A DNA stretch of 64,000 bases from NCBI GenBank assembly GCA_963810305.1, contig CAWEMY010000002.1:54786-118785 (forward strand). Reading direction: 5' to 3'. The notes below the pieces were generated by a model. That model did no database searches, was not told the DNA's origin, and saw nothing but the letters and a program-made list of their open reading frames with translations. The stretch is from JACDCA01 sp963810305 (GTDB lineage Bacteria > Acidobacteriota > Vicinamibacteria > Vicinamibacterales > 2-12-FULL-66-21). Shown here one piece after another: positions 52,584 through 61,134 of the stretch. Every line of letters starts with the position of its first letter. Within the stretch, counting starts at the first letter, position 1. The position numbers were made by a program, and so were the translations under genes.

Positions 52584-53278
52584 TGAGTGGTGGACATCCG
52601 ATCGAGTACGGGACCAAGCGCCTTCCACACAGTTTCTGAGACGACTGCAGCCCCTCGAGGGTTCGGATGAATACCGTCCTGCAGGTTCAATTCGGGGTCC
52701 GCGGCGACCCCACTCAGGAGAAACGGGATCAACGGCACGCGGTGCTGACGCGCGAGGTCCTGGAAGGCCTTGCGGAACGCCGCGGCGTATTCCGCTCCAT
52801 AGTTCGGAGGCGCTTCCATTCCGGCCAGGACCACTGCGATGTTCTTCTCCCGAGCGTGCGCGATGATCTGGTCGATATTCCGTTTCATTTCGTCGACCGA
52901 CAGTCCGCGGAGCCCGTCATTGCCCCCCAGTGCGACGATCAGGACTTTGACATCCCCTTCGAGCGCCCAGTCAAGGCGCCGCATGCCTCCCGCTGACGTG
53001 TCGCCGGAAACGCCCGCATTGACCACTTCGAACTTGTATCCCTCGTCGTTCAGTTTCTGCTGCAGCAGGTATGGATACGACTGGGTCGGGGCGAGACCGA
53101 AGCCGGCGGTCAGACTGTCACCGAGGACGACGATCCTCGGCCGCGCGGGCGCGCTGGCGACGGCCGGCGGCGGGACTGGCTCGGTCGGCGCCGTTTCCTG
53201 CGCCGTCTTTGCCTGGGACCGGCAGGCACTCACCAGGGCCAACAGCGCCAGGGCGTGGAGGAGCGAGAAGCGCTTCAC
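52580..53278 (-). CDS. tesA: SGNH/GDSL esterase, TesA type, predicted lipoprotein
   Basis: 232 residues from GTG 53278. MKRFSLLHALALLALVSAC is a lipoprotein signal with lipobox LVSAC, so it is predicted to be lipid-anchored. The catalytic blocks are VVLGDSLTAGFGL (Ser, block I), VSGDTSAGG, VALGGNDGLRG and DGIHPNPRGA (Asp-x-x-His). E. coli TesA is an acyl-CoA thioesterase/lysophospholipase. It overlaps both the small upstream gene and the ATPase gene by 4 bp. Confidence 0.93.
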   Translation of the reverse strand: MKRFSLLHALALLALVSACRSQAKTAQETAPTEPVPPPAVASAPARPRIVVLGDSLTAGFGLAPTQSYPYLLQQKLNDEGYKFEVVNAGVSGDTSAGGMRRLDWALEGDVKVLIVALGGNDGLRGLSVDEMKRNIDQIIAHAREKNIAVVLAGMEAPPNYGAEYAAAFRKAFQDLARQHRVPLIPFLLSGVAADPELNLQDGIHPNPRGAAVVSETVWKALGPVLDRMSTTQ

Positions 53279-53515
53279 GGGAGCTTCTTCAACTGGTCAT
53301 CGAGCGCAGCGATCGCCTGTTCCAGCATCCGTGCGATGCGCTGGAGCCGTGGCACGTTGCAGGTCGCCGGCCGCGCGCGACCGAGCCAGCTCGAGTGTGG
53401 CCCGGCGCCCGGCCCTTTCACGTTCCTCGGCGGTCATTGGCGGTCTGACTGTGGGTGTTCGTGTTGCCTCTTCCTGCTGAGCTTCAACGAACTTCGAGTC
53501 GAATCCACGGGCCAT
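53275..53515 (-). CDS. Small helical protein coupled to tesA (one frame break)
   Basis: From ATG 53515: MARGFDSKFVEAQQEEATRT, PPMTAEERERAGRRATLELA and RSRAAGDLQ. At about 53358 the frame shifts by one base and continues VPRLQRIARMLEQAIAALDD followed by QLKKLP, stopping at 53275. That TGA overlaps the GTG of tesA by 4 bp, as the other joints of the operon do, which is why the corrected frame is preferred over the ORF ending at 53297. About 79 residues, all-helical, no signal peptide. Family unknown. Confidence 0.6.
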
Positions 53516-53534
53516 ACAGCCATTCTGCACCATT

Positions 53535-53612
53535 CGGATCCCTAATCACTGATCCCTAATCCCTGATCAACGACGATCAGCGATTAGCGATTAGGGATCA
53601 GGGATCCATTGG
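53535..53612. repeat. Heptamer tract with large inverted repeat between divergent genes
   Basis: GGATCCCTAATCACTGATCCCTAATCCCTGATC is followed, after ACGAC, by ATCAGCGATTAGCGATTAGGGATCAGGGATCC. Both arms are heptamer runs (CCTAATC, GCGATTA, GGGATCA) complementary to each other. It fills most of the space between the small tesA-linked gene and the metallophosphoesterase. Confidence 0.85.
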
Positions 53613-53640
53613 TCCGCGTCTTGCTGACTCGGGTGTGGAT

Positions 53641-54459
53641 ATGGCTGCCGCCCCCAAGGACGTCGTCCGGATCGCCGCGATCGGAGACCTGCACCACGGC
53701 CGGAACGTCGTCCAGGGCTCGCTGCAGCCGCTATTCGCGCAGGCGACCGAGCTCGCCGACGTGCTGGTGATCTGCGGCGATCTCACCGATTACGGTCTGC
53801 CGGATGAAGCGCGCGCGCTCGCGCGCGAGATCACCAGCGCGCTCAAGATTCCGGTCGTCGCGGTCCTCGGCAATCACGACTTCGAGTCGGGTCAGCAGGC
53901 GGAGATCGTCAAGATCCTGTTCGACGCAGGTGTGATGGTGCTCGACGGCGACACCACCGAAGTCCACGGGATCGGCTTCGCCGGCATCAAAGGTTTCTGC
54001 GGCGGGTTCGGGCGGCGGGCGCTCGGTCCGTGGGGTGAGGACATCATCAAACAGTTCGTCCGTGAAGCGGTGGATGAAGCGTTGAAACTCGAGTCCGCGC
54101 TCGCCCGGCTGCGAAACGACCGGCTGATCGCGGTGCTGCACTACTCGCCGATTCAAGCGACCGTCGAGGGAGAGCCGCGCGAGATTTTTCCTTTCCTGGG
54201 CTGCAGCCGCCTGGAGGAACCGATCGGCCGCTTCCCGGTGTCGGTGGTGTTCCACGGCCACGCCCATCACGGGCAGCCCGAGGGAAGAACCGCCAACGAT
54301 GTGCCGGTCTTCAATGTCTCGGCATCGCTGATGCGCGAGTTGTTTCCAGAACGTCCCTTCCGCATTGTCGACATCCATATGACCGGCTCCCCCGCGACAT
54401 CCGAGCGGCGCACCGGCGCCGATCGGCGCGGGATAGAGCACATCGAGGTGACCAAGTAA
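53641..54459 (+). CDS. Metallophosphoesterase
   Basis: 272 residues from ATG 53641 (a GTG 6 bp upstream is in frame). The calcineurin-like blocks are complete: AAIGDLHHG, VICGDLTDYG, VLGNHDFESG, VLHYSP and VFHGHAHHG. It binds two metal ions and should hydrolyse a phosphomonoester or diester, substrate unknown. No signal peptide, so cytoplasmic. The TAA stop shares one base with the ATG of the L,D-transpeptidase gene. Confidence 0.92.
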   Translation: MAAAPKDVVRIAAIGDLHHGRNVVQGSLQPLFAQATELADVLVICGDLTDYGLPDEARALAREITSALKIPVVAVLGNHDFESGQQAEIVKILFDAGVMVLDGDTTEVHGIGFAGIKGFCGGFGRRALGPWGEDIIKQFVREAVDEALKLESALARLRNDRLIAVLHYSPIQATVEGEPREIFPFLGCSRLEEPIGRFPVSVVFHGHAHHGQPEGRTANDVPVFNVSASLMRELFPERPFRIVDIHMTGSPATSERRTGADRRGIEHIEVTK

Positions 54460-55550
54460 TGAATGTTCTCAGCTCCCTTGTTCTCGTTGCGGTGCTCGCG
54501 CAGGCGCGTCCGGCGCCACTGCCGCCGTCCACCGCCCAGCAGGAAAAAAAGACGCCGCCCACAGCACAGGGCACCAAGCCGACCGCTTCGACCCTGACCG
54601 CCAAGAGTGCGGCTTCAGTCGACCTCGCACTGCAGGTGGCGCTCGACCGCGCCGGATTCTCCCCTGGCGCGATTGACGGCCAGGCCGGATCGAGCACCAA
54701 GAAGGCGCTCGAGGCCCATCGCAAACTGAATGGTGGCGATCCCCCGGTTGTAGAGCCGACTACGCAATATCAGATCACCGCCGAGGACGCCGCCGGGCCG
54801 TTCGAACCGCACGATCCCAAGCGAGCTTCCGGACCAGGCAAAGCTGCCGGCGCTTTCGTACAAGACCGTCGTCGAATCTCTCGCCGAGCGGTTCCACTCG
54901 ACGCCGGAGTTCCTGAAGAAGTTGAATCCCAGCGCGAGGTTCGAGGCCGGAGAACAGATCGTCGTCCCGAACGTGGAGCCGATGCAGCTCCCGACCAAGG
55001 CGGACGGCCGAAGCCAAGGCGAAGCGCCAAAGCGCGACACAGGGATCGAAGCCGGCGCAGGGCGCCGAAGCGCCAGGCGCGAAACCGGAGGCGCGCGCGG
55101 AACGTCGGGCGTCAGCCGGGCGCACCGCTCCGGCAGTCGACGTCGTCGTGACCGTCTCGAAAGCGACGTCTGCTCTCACCGTCACTGATGCCGGCGGCAA
55201 GGTACTGATGTTTGCACCGGTGACCTCCGGCAGCGCCCGCGATCCACTGCCTCTCGGCGAGTGGAAAGTCAACGGCGTATCGCTCAATCCGCCGTTCAAC
55301 TACAATCCGGATCTCTTCTGGGACGCCGATCCGTCACACAGCAAAGCCACTCTGAAACCTGGTCCGAACAATCCGGTGGGACTCGTCTGGATCGATCTGT
55401 CGAAGGAGCACTATGGGATTCATGGCACCCCGGAACCGACGACTGTCGGCAAGACCCAGTCGCATGGCTGTGTCAGGTTGACCAATTGGGACGCGCTCAA
55501 GCTCGCCAGCTTGGTCAAGGCCGGGAACGAAAGTGGTGTTCACGGAGTAA
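54459..55550 (+). CDS. L,D-transpeptidase (YkuD) with peptidoglycan-binding region (three frame breaks)
   Basis: MNVLSSLVLVAVLAQARPAP is a signal peptide. A peptidoglycan-binding-like region reads VDLALQVALDRAGFSPGAID followed by GQAGSSTKKALEAHRK. After a shift near 54820 a LysM-like stretch follows (ERFHSTPEFLKKLNPSARFE, AGEQIVVPNVEP). After another shift near 55010-55150 the YkuD domain reads VTVSKATSALTVTDAGGKVL, IHGTPEPTTVGKTQSHGCVR with the catalytic Cys-Arg motif HGCVRL. A last shift near 55524 gives the corrected end TKVVFTE and TAA at 55548-55550. It cross-links peptidoglycan or anchors proteins in the periplasm. Confidence 0.85.
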
Positions 55551-55556
55551 CGCGAC

Positions 55557-56301
55557 ATGACGACGAGCGAGACTCCGGGGCGCGGCGGAATCGACTGGAA
55601 GATCGGGCCAAGGTCTTCACGATCGGCGCCGCGTATGGGTTCGTCGCGGGTGTATTTGCAACTGCCCTGCTCGCGTGGCAGTTCGGCGACGTCGTCGGAA
55701 GGCGCCCGGCGCCGAGTCGTCACTGAGAAGCCGCCAAGTACCATCGAACCGTCGGTGGATGACAAGGCGGACGCCGACGCTCCCGATCATTCAACCTCCC
55801 TCCGCTGCCGCGACCAGTGGCAGCGGCGCGGAGGTCGCGTCCCCCTCACTGAGTCCGCCGCCGGCGGCGGCTCTGGGCGGGCGGAACCTCGAATTGCCGG
55901 TCGAGGGGATACGACCGGAACAGCTCACGCGGCAGTTCAACGATTCCCGCGGCGGACGGCGGCACGAAGCCATCGACATCCTGGCACCCCGCGGCACGCC
56001 GGTAAAGGCGGTCGAGGACGGCCGCATCGCACGGCTGTTTTTCAGCAAAGCGGGTGGCACCACGATCTACCAGTTCGACCCGACCGAGCGGTTCTGCTAC
56101 TACTATGCGCACCTGGACCGCTACGTGGACGGTCTGCGGGAGAACGATCAGGTCCGGCGGGGGCAGGTGATCGGCTACGTCGGCACCACTGGCAATGCCC
56201 CGAAGGACACCCCCCATCTGCATTTCGCGGTGTTTCGGCTGAACGCCGAGAAGCGCTGGTGGGAGGGCACCCCGATCGACCCCTACGACCTTCTGCGCTG
56301 A
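55557..56301 (+). CDS. M23-family peptidoglycan endopeptidase, membrane-anchored (frame breaks in the N-terminal part)
   Basis: The ATG at 55557 begins MTTSETPGRGGIDWKIG. After a shift near 55605 a membrane helix reads AAYGFVAGVFATALLAWQFG. Two more shifts lead to the intact C-terminal domain: QFNDSRGGRRHEAIDILAPR (His and Asp zinc ligands), GTPVKAVEDGRIARLFF, YYAHLDRYVDGLRENDQVRR, GQVIGYVGTTGNAPKDTPHL and HFAVFRL (last HxH). LytM/M23 enzymes cut peptidoglycan cross-bridges. It follows the L,D-transpeptidase gene by 6 bp, so the two wall enzymes are co-expressed. Confidence 0.85.
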
Positions 56302-56341
56302 ACGGTTCCAACCTTCCGTCCCCCCCGCTCCGTCCAAGCTG

Positions 56342-56971
56342 GTGCAGGAAAGGAGCTTGCGGACGGAAGCCACACTATTGCGGCCCGGGACGACGCTGAC
56401 GGCACTCTCACGAACGGACCCTGCGGATGACGTGGCGCTTGCCGCGAGCGGGGACGTCCGCGCCTTCGAGCGCCTCTATCGCGCCCACCTGCCGAAGGTC
56501 CACAGTCTCGTCCGGCGCATGGCCGGCGGACGCGACACCGACGAGCTCACGCAGGATGTCTTCGTCCGCGTCTGGCAGAAGCTCGGAAGCTTTCGCGGCG
56601 AGTCTGCCTTCGGCACCTGGCTCCACCGGCTGGCGGTCAATGTGGTGATCGAGCGATTCCGAACCGAGACGCTCCGGCGGCAGCGGTATCACGACGGCGA
56701 AGAGATCTTCGAGGTGCTTCCCGCCCGGGGATCGAGCGGCGATCTCTCGATGGACTTCGAGGCGGCTCTCACGAAGCTCCCGGACGGCGCGCGCGAGATC
56801 TTCGTGCTGCACGACGTGGAGGGATACAAGCACAAAGAGATCGCGGACCTTCTGGAGATTTCGGCGGGCACGTCGAAGGCGCAACTCCACCGCGCGCGCA
56901 TGATGCTCCGGCGCCATCTCGGTGGTCGTAGTCAGACGGGGGTCGTAGTCCAGCCCTTTAGGGCTGCATAA
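56342..56971 (+). CDS. ECF RNA polymerase sigma factor (3 of 3), C-terminus made by a repeat
   Basis: 209 residues from GTG 56342. Region 2: ASGDVRAFERLYRAHLPKVH, TDELTQDVFVRVWQKLGSF, FGTWLHRLAVNVVIERFRTE. Region 4: LPDGAREIFVLHDVEGYKHK and EIADLLEISAGTSKAQLHRA. After the natural end near LRRHLGGRS, the tail QTGVVVQPFRAA is encoded by a REP-B palindrome that also supplies the TAA stop. The same peptide occurs in the CBM9-like protein at 8961. The next gene is its zinc-finger anti-sigma factor. Confidence 0.92.
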   Translation: MQERSLRTEATLLRPGTTLTALSRTDPADDVALAASGDVRAFERLYRAHLPKVHSLVRRMAGGRDTDELTQDVFVRVWQKLGSFRGESAFGTWLHRLAVNVVIERFRTETLRRQRYHDGEEIFEVLPARGSSGDLSMDFEAALTKLPDGAREIFVLHDVEGYKHKEIADLLEISAGTSKAQLHRARMMLRRHLGGRSQTGVVVQPFRAA

Positions 56972-56973
56972 GC
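56943..56973. repeat. REP-B element fused to the 3' end of a sigma gene
   Basis: GTCGTAGTCCAGCCCTTTAGGGCTGCATAAG. CAGCCCT and AGGGCTG are the stem. Read in the gene's frame it gives VVVQPFRAA and TAA. Confidence 0.82.
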
Positions 56974-57007
56974 GTCAGGGCGTCCAAGGCTGTGTAGGGC
57001 TATTCGA

Positions 57008-57692
57008 ATGTCGATGCACAACGCACACGAACACATTGTCGAGCGGCTGTCGGACTACATCGACGGCGAGCTCGATTCGCACGGCTGTGGCGGAGGTCGA
57101 GCAGCATCTCGCGGGCTGCAGCGGCTGCCGCACGGTGGCAACGGAGCTGCGGGCAGTCGCCGCGCGCGCCGCCGCCCTCGTCGATACTCCGCCAGACCAG
57201 GAGCTGTGGAGTGGGGTCGCCGCCCGGATCGGCAACCGCCCGCCGATCGTCGCATCGATCAAGGAACGCGCCCGCCGGCGCTTCTCGTTCACGTTGCCAC
57301 AACTGGCCGCCGCCAGCGTCGCGCTGATGATGTTGTCCGGCGGAATGGTCTGGCTGGCGCGGTCCGGAGATCCGCGGGCGGACTTCCCCGTCGCAATGGG
57401 CGCCGACGCGGACCTTCCGGCAATTGCACCGGTGCGTTTGTCCGAGACGCACTTCGATGGAGCTGTGGAGGACCTCGAAGAGATCCTCGAGCGCGGGCGC
57501 GCGCAACTCGACAGCGAAACGGTACGCATTCTCGAGCAGAACCTGAAGTCGATCGACATCGCGATCGAAGACTGCCGGCGGGCTCTCGAGAAGGATCCGG
57601 CCAACGGCTATCTCAACAATCATCTGGCGGCGGCGCGTCAGCGCAAGCTCGCCCTTCTACGCCGGGCCACCGCGCTCACGGCGGGTTCCTGA
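57008..57692 (+). CDS. Zinc-finger anti-sigma factor-like membrane protein (one frame break)
   Basis: MSMHNAHEHIVERLSDYIDG starts the cytoplasmic domain; about 57085 one extra base shifts the frame to VAEVEQHLAGCSGCRTVATE, completing the H-x3-C-x2-C zinc site. A membrane helix (LAAASVALMMLSGGMVWLA) follows, then a periplasmic helical region (AVEDLEEILERGRAQLDSET, VRILEQNLKSIDIAIEDCRR). The paired ECF gene is 36 bp upstream. It should hold the sigma factor at the membrane until a signal releases it. Confidence 0.82.
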
Positions 57693-57693
57693 G

Positions 57694-58605
57694 ATGTTCA
57701 TCACAGCAGCACTTATCGTCGGCGTTCTGTCGGCCCAGCCGACTCAACAAGCACGCGATACGCGCACTCCGCAGACGGATCAAACGGTCACTGTGGCGCG
57801 CGGAGCACGCCTGACGGTGAACAACTTCGCGGGTGAGGTCAGCATCAAAGCATGGGACCGCGATCAACTGCGCGTTCAGGCGCGGCATGGCGCCCGTGCC
57901 AAGGTCAATGTCCGACAGACAGCGAACGCCGTCGTGATTTCTTCCGACACTCACGGAGCGGTGTCGGTCGATTACGAGATCAATGCACCCGCATGGATGC
58001 CGATCAAGGTTGAAGGCACCTACAACTTCATCACGGTCGAAGGGACGCAGAGTGACATATCCGGGGAGACGGTACGTGGCGACGTAGTGATCAAAGGCGG
58101 TAACGGCACAATCGTGGCGAAGTCGATCCAGGGTGCCGTCAGCGTCGAAGGAGCGCGAGGTCGTATTACCGTCAGCTCGGTCAACGAAGGCGCACGCGTC
58201 TCAGCTTCGTCCGGCGACGTCACGGCCGAGACCACGAACGGTTCCATTTCGCTCACGAAAATGACTTCGCCGAATGTGGAAGCGACGACCGTTAATGGGA
58301 ACGTCGCCTACGACGGCACCGTTGCGGATAACGGCCGATATCGGTTCGCCACGCACAACGGCACCATCACCGCCACGATCCCCGCCGAGGCCAACGCAAC
58401 CTTCAATGTGCGGACCTACAACGGCGAGTTCGTTACCAATCTGAACCTGGCCGGCCCGCCCCGAAGCGAGGCGCGCCGAGGACGGCGCCTCTCATACACA
58501 CTCGGCAGCGGCAGCGCTGAAATGGAAATGGAGTCGTTTGGCGGCTCGATTCGTATCCAACGCTCCGGATCCACCTCAACCGGGAGCAAGGACAAAGAGG
58601 ACTGA
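57694..58605 (+). CDS. DUF4097-type secreted beta-repeat protein
   Basis: 303 residues, starting 1 bp after the anti-sigma stop. A short signal (FITAALIVGVLSAQ) precedes a beta-helix-like chain: RLTVNNFAGEVSIKAWDRDQ, VSIEGARGRITVSS-type units (VSVEGARGRITVSSVNEGAR), NGSISLTKMTSPNVEATTVN and RVRTYNGEFVTNLN-like text. This resembles the protein at 2402-3547. Its place behind a sigma/anti-sigma pair suggests it is a regulated envelope protein, possibly the sensor or target of the pair. It ends in an acidic SKDKED tail. Confidence 0.78.
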   Translation: MFITAALIVGVLSAQPTQQARDTRTPQTDQTVTVARGARLTVNNFAGEVSIKAWDRDQLRVQARHGARAKVNVRQTANAVVISSDTHGAVSVDYEINAPAWMPIKVEGTYNFITVEGTQSDISGETVRGDVVIKGGNGTIVAKSIQGAVSVEGARGRITVSSVNEGARVSASSGDVTAETTNGSISLTKMTSPNVEATTVNGNVAYDGTVADNGRYRFATHNGTITATIPAEANATFNVRTYNGEFVTNLNLAGPPRSEARRGRRLSYTLGSGSAEMEMESFGGSIRIQRSGSTSTGSKDKED

Positions 58606-58734
58606 CCCGCAGTGGGAACCGGTGTGCGGTAGCGAACAGCGCGTTCGCGTCGCTCCGGCAGCGAAATCCCCGAATATCGGCCTGATTCTCCCTAAAATGT
58701 GTGTGGCATGGCACTTGGACAAGCGCGGGCATCA

Positions 58735-59877
58735 ATGAACGTAGCCTGTGCTCCCGATATGCGTGTCCTCATTGCCGACGATCAGCCGGATCTTCTCGAC
58801 GCCCTGCGTCTGCTCCTGAAATCTGAAGGTATCGAAATGGAGGCGGTCACGTCGCCGGAAGCGGCAATCGCCGCGCTGGAAACGCGCCGATACGACCTTC
58901 TGCTGATGGACCTCAACTACACCGGCGACACCACGTCGGGGGCCGAAGGCATCGACCTGCTGGCGCGCGTCCAGGCGATCGACAGCTCGCTGCCGATCAT
59001 CGTGATGACGGGCTGGGGATCGGTCGACATCGCGGTCGAGACAATGAGGCGCGGCGTCCGGGATTTCGTCCAGAAGCCGTGGGACAACGCCGCGCTCGTG
59101 GCCACGCTCCGCAGCGAGATCAATGCGGGGCGGGAACGACGGCGCCGGGCCGAAGACGATCGTCGCGAGTACGAAGAAGCACGCCGCATTCAACGGAAGC
59201 TGCTGCCCACTGCCCTGCCGCAAATCGAGGGGTGCGAGATTTCGTCCCACTGGCAGCCGGCGGCCGGCGTTGGCGGCGACTGTTACGACGCTATCGCGTT
59301 CGGCCCGAACCGCATGGCCCTGTGCATCGCCGATGTCGTCGGCAAGGGGATCCCGGCGGCACTGCTCATGTCGAACCTGCAGGCCGCTGTCCGTGCGTTC
59401 GCAACCGAAGCGGCACAGCCTGCTGAGTTGTGTCACCAGGTGAACCGCATCCTGTGCGGCCGTATCGCCGAAGGGCGCTTCATCAGTTTCTTCTACTGCG
59501 TCGTGGATACCGCGCTGGGGACGCTGTCGTTCGCAAACGCCGGTCACTATCCGCCGATGCTCGTCAAGGCCGACGGCTGCGTCGAGCGACTGCCCGATGG
59601 CGGCGCCGTTCTCGGGGTCTTCAACGACGCCACGTACCAGCAGGGGCACGTCGCGATCGGCAGTGGCGACCGTGTCATTTTCTTCACCGACGGCGTGACC
59701 GAAGCGCACAACGAGAACGACGAGGAGTTTGGCGAGGATCGTTTGATGGAGTCCGCCGTCGCCAATCGCGCCTGCAGCGCGCCTGCGCTCCAGGCCCGTC
59801 TCGCCGAGGAAGTGTCGGCCTTCACGTCCGGCGCCTTCCAGGACGACGCTACGTTGATCGTCCTGGCGATCGACTGA
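58735..59877 (+). CDS. Receiver domain-PP2C (SpoIIE/RsbU-type) phosphatase
   Basis: 380 residues from ATG 58735 (in-frame alternatives at 58699 and 58759). Residues 9-125 form a response-regulator receiver: MRVLIADDQPDLLDALRLLL, LLLMDLNYTGD carrying the phospho-accepting Asp, and IIVMTGWGSVDIAV. A coiled linker (RRRRAEDDRREYEEARRIQR) leads to the PP2C domain: SSHWQPAAGVGGDCYDAIAF, ADVVGKGIPAALLMSNLQAA, FANAGHYPPMLVK and FTDGVTEAHNENDEEFG. Such proteins dephosphorylate anti-anti-sigma factors in partner-switching. No STAS or HPK partner is adjacent. Confidence 0.92.
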   Translation: MNVACAPDMRVLIADDQPDLLDALRLLLKSEGIEMEAVTSPEAAIAALETRRYDLLLMDLNYTGDTTSGAEGIDLLARVQAIDSSLPIIVMTGWGSVDIAVETMRRGVRDFVQKPWDNAALVATLRSEINAGRERRRRAEDDRREYEEARRIQRKLLPTALPQIEGCEISSHWQPAAGVGGDCYDAIAFGPNRMALCIADVVGKGIPAALLMSNLQAAVRAFATEAAQPAELCHQVNRILCGRIAEGRFISFFYCVVDTALGTLSFANAGHYPPMLVKADGCVERLPDGGAVLGVFNDATYQQGHVAIGSGDRVIFFTDGVTEAHNENDEEFGEDRLMESAVANRACSAPALQARLAEEVSAFTSGAFQDDATLIVLAID

Positions 59878-59965
59878 CTGCGCGACGACTCGCTTGGGCC
59901 GATTGGCCCCCCGACGGTGATGAATAGCGTCCGGGGGTGACGAAATCTCCGCCTGTAATCCCACC

Positions 59966-59995
59966 TTGACGTCCCGGGGACGAACACCGGATAGT
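59966..59995 (+). promoter_or_regulatory. Possible promoter with internal palindrome before the LytS-type kinase gene
   Basis: TTGACG (59966-59971) and GATAGT (59990-59995) are 18 bp apart and fit a weak sigma70 promoter. The spacer contains CGTCCC-G-GGGACG (59970-59982), a perfect dyad that could be an operator. The transcript would start a few bases before the ATG at 60004. Confidence 0.4.
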
Positions 59996-60003
59996 TGCAC
60001 TGA

Positions 60004-61134
60004 ATGCAGTCCACCTGGACGCCGCCGTTCCGCTGGATTTTCGGCGTCGCGACAGCCCTCGGTCTCTTTTCCACGCTCCAGGCCTATCGACTCACCTCTC
60101 TGAACTACAAGAGCAGCGTCGATATCGAGGTCGGCAAGCTGCTGATCCTCAACCTGGCGCTGTGGTACGTGCCGGCTGCGCTGACACCGATCATCTTCCG
60201 GTTGATGAAACGCGTCAGGATCGACGAGCGCCTGATCCGCACGATCGTCGTCCACCTCCTCGCCGCGTTCGCGTTCTCGTTGCTCCACGCCGCCAGCATG
60301 GTGGCGGTTCGGGCGGTCCTGTGGGGGCCGCCGCCGCTTGGCTGGATCACGGCAATTCAGCGTGTCTACCTGCTGTACCTCGACTGGGCGCTGATGACCT
60401 ATACGACGATCGTCGGCGTGACCTACGCGTACAGCTATTACCGAGAAGCGCACGCGCGGACAATCAAGGCGGCACAACTCGAAGCTCGCCTGATGGAGGC
60501 GCGGCTGAAGACGCTGGAAGCCGAGCTGCAACCGCACTTTCTCTTCAACACGCTCCACGCGATCTCCACCCTGGTTCACACCAATCCCGATGCAGCCGAC
60601 CGGATGATCAGCCGTCTCAGTGACCTGTTGCGGCTCACGTTCGATCGCAGCGGCGCGGCACGCGTGCCGCTGCAGGAGGAGATCGAGTTCCTGGAGAAGT
60701 ACCTCGAGATCGAGCAGACGCGCTTCCAGGATCGCCTCACCGTTCACTACGACATCGATGCCGATACCCTCGACGCCGAGGTGCCGCGGCTCATCCTCCA
60801 GCCGCTCGTCGAGAACGCGATCAAGCATGGCGTCTCGCCACGGACCGGGCTCGGCCTCGTCGAAGTTGCATCGAGGCGCGAGGGCGAGAGTCTCTGGCTC
60901 GAGGTGCGCGACAACGGCGTCGGGTTGAGTGGCACGGCGAGGACCCAGCTTCGCAGCGGCGTCGGCCTGGCCAACACGCGGGATCGCCTCGACTGTCTCT
61001 ATGGCGACGCCCACCTGCTGGAGTTCTCCGAAGCGGAAACCGGTCTCACCGTGCGCATGCGGATCCCTTTCCACCGCGCTCCGGTTGTCGCTGAATCCGC
61101 GGTTGTGGCTGCATCGGCGAGTCGCGTCGCATGA
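60004..61134 (+). CDS. LytS-family sensor histidine kinase
   Basis: 376 residues with four N-terminal membrane helices (FRWIFGVATALGLFST, LLILNLALWYVPAALTPIIF, IRTIVVHLLAAFAFSLLHAA, VYLLYLDWALMTYTTIVG), a coiled coil and the His_kinase motif LEAELQPHFLFNTLHAIST (phospho-accepting His). The HATPase part has LILQPLVENAIKHGVSPRTG, LEVRDNGVGL and GVGLANTRDRL. The downstream LytTR regulator overlaps by 4 bp. The signal is unknown. Confidence 0.92.
   Translation: MQSTWTPPFRWIFGVATALGLFSTLQAYRLTSLNYKSSVDIEVGKLLILNLALWYVPAALTPIIFRLMKRVRIDERLIRTIVVHLLAAFAFSLLHAASMVAVRAVLWGPPPLGWITAIQRVYLLYLDWALMTYTTIVGVTYAYSYYREAHARTIKAAQLEARLMEARLKTLEAELQPHFLFNTLHAISTLVHTNPDAADRMISRLSDLLRLTFDRSGAARVPLQEEIEFLEKYLEIEQTRFQDRLTVHYDIDADTLDAEVPRLILQPLVENAIKHGVSPRTGLGLVEVASRREGESLWLEVRDNGVGLSGTARTQLRSGVGLANTRDRLDCLYGDAHLLEFSEAETGLTVRMRIPFHRAPVVAESAVVAASASRVA

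Noticed and set aside
52584..52628. Upstream extension of the YbbA-type ATPase
   Set aside because: It overlaps tesA coding in another frame; MIELRGVTK at 52583 is the family start and gives the ATGA overlap.
53535..53612. CRISPR array
   Set aside because: The repeats are 7 bp with no unique spacers and no cas genes are present.
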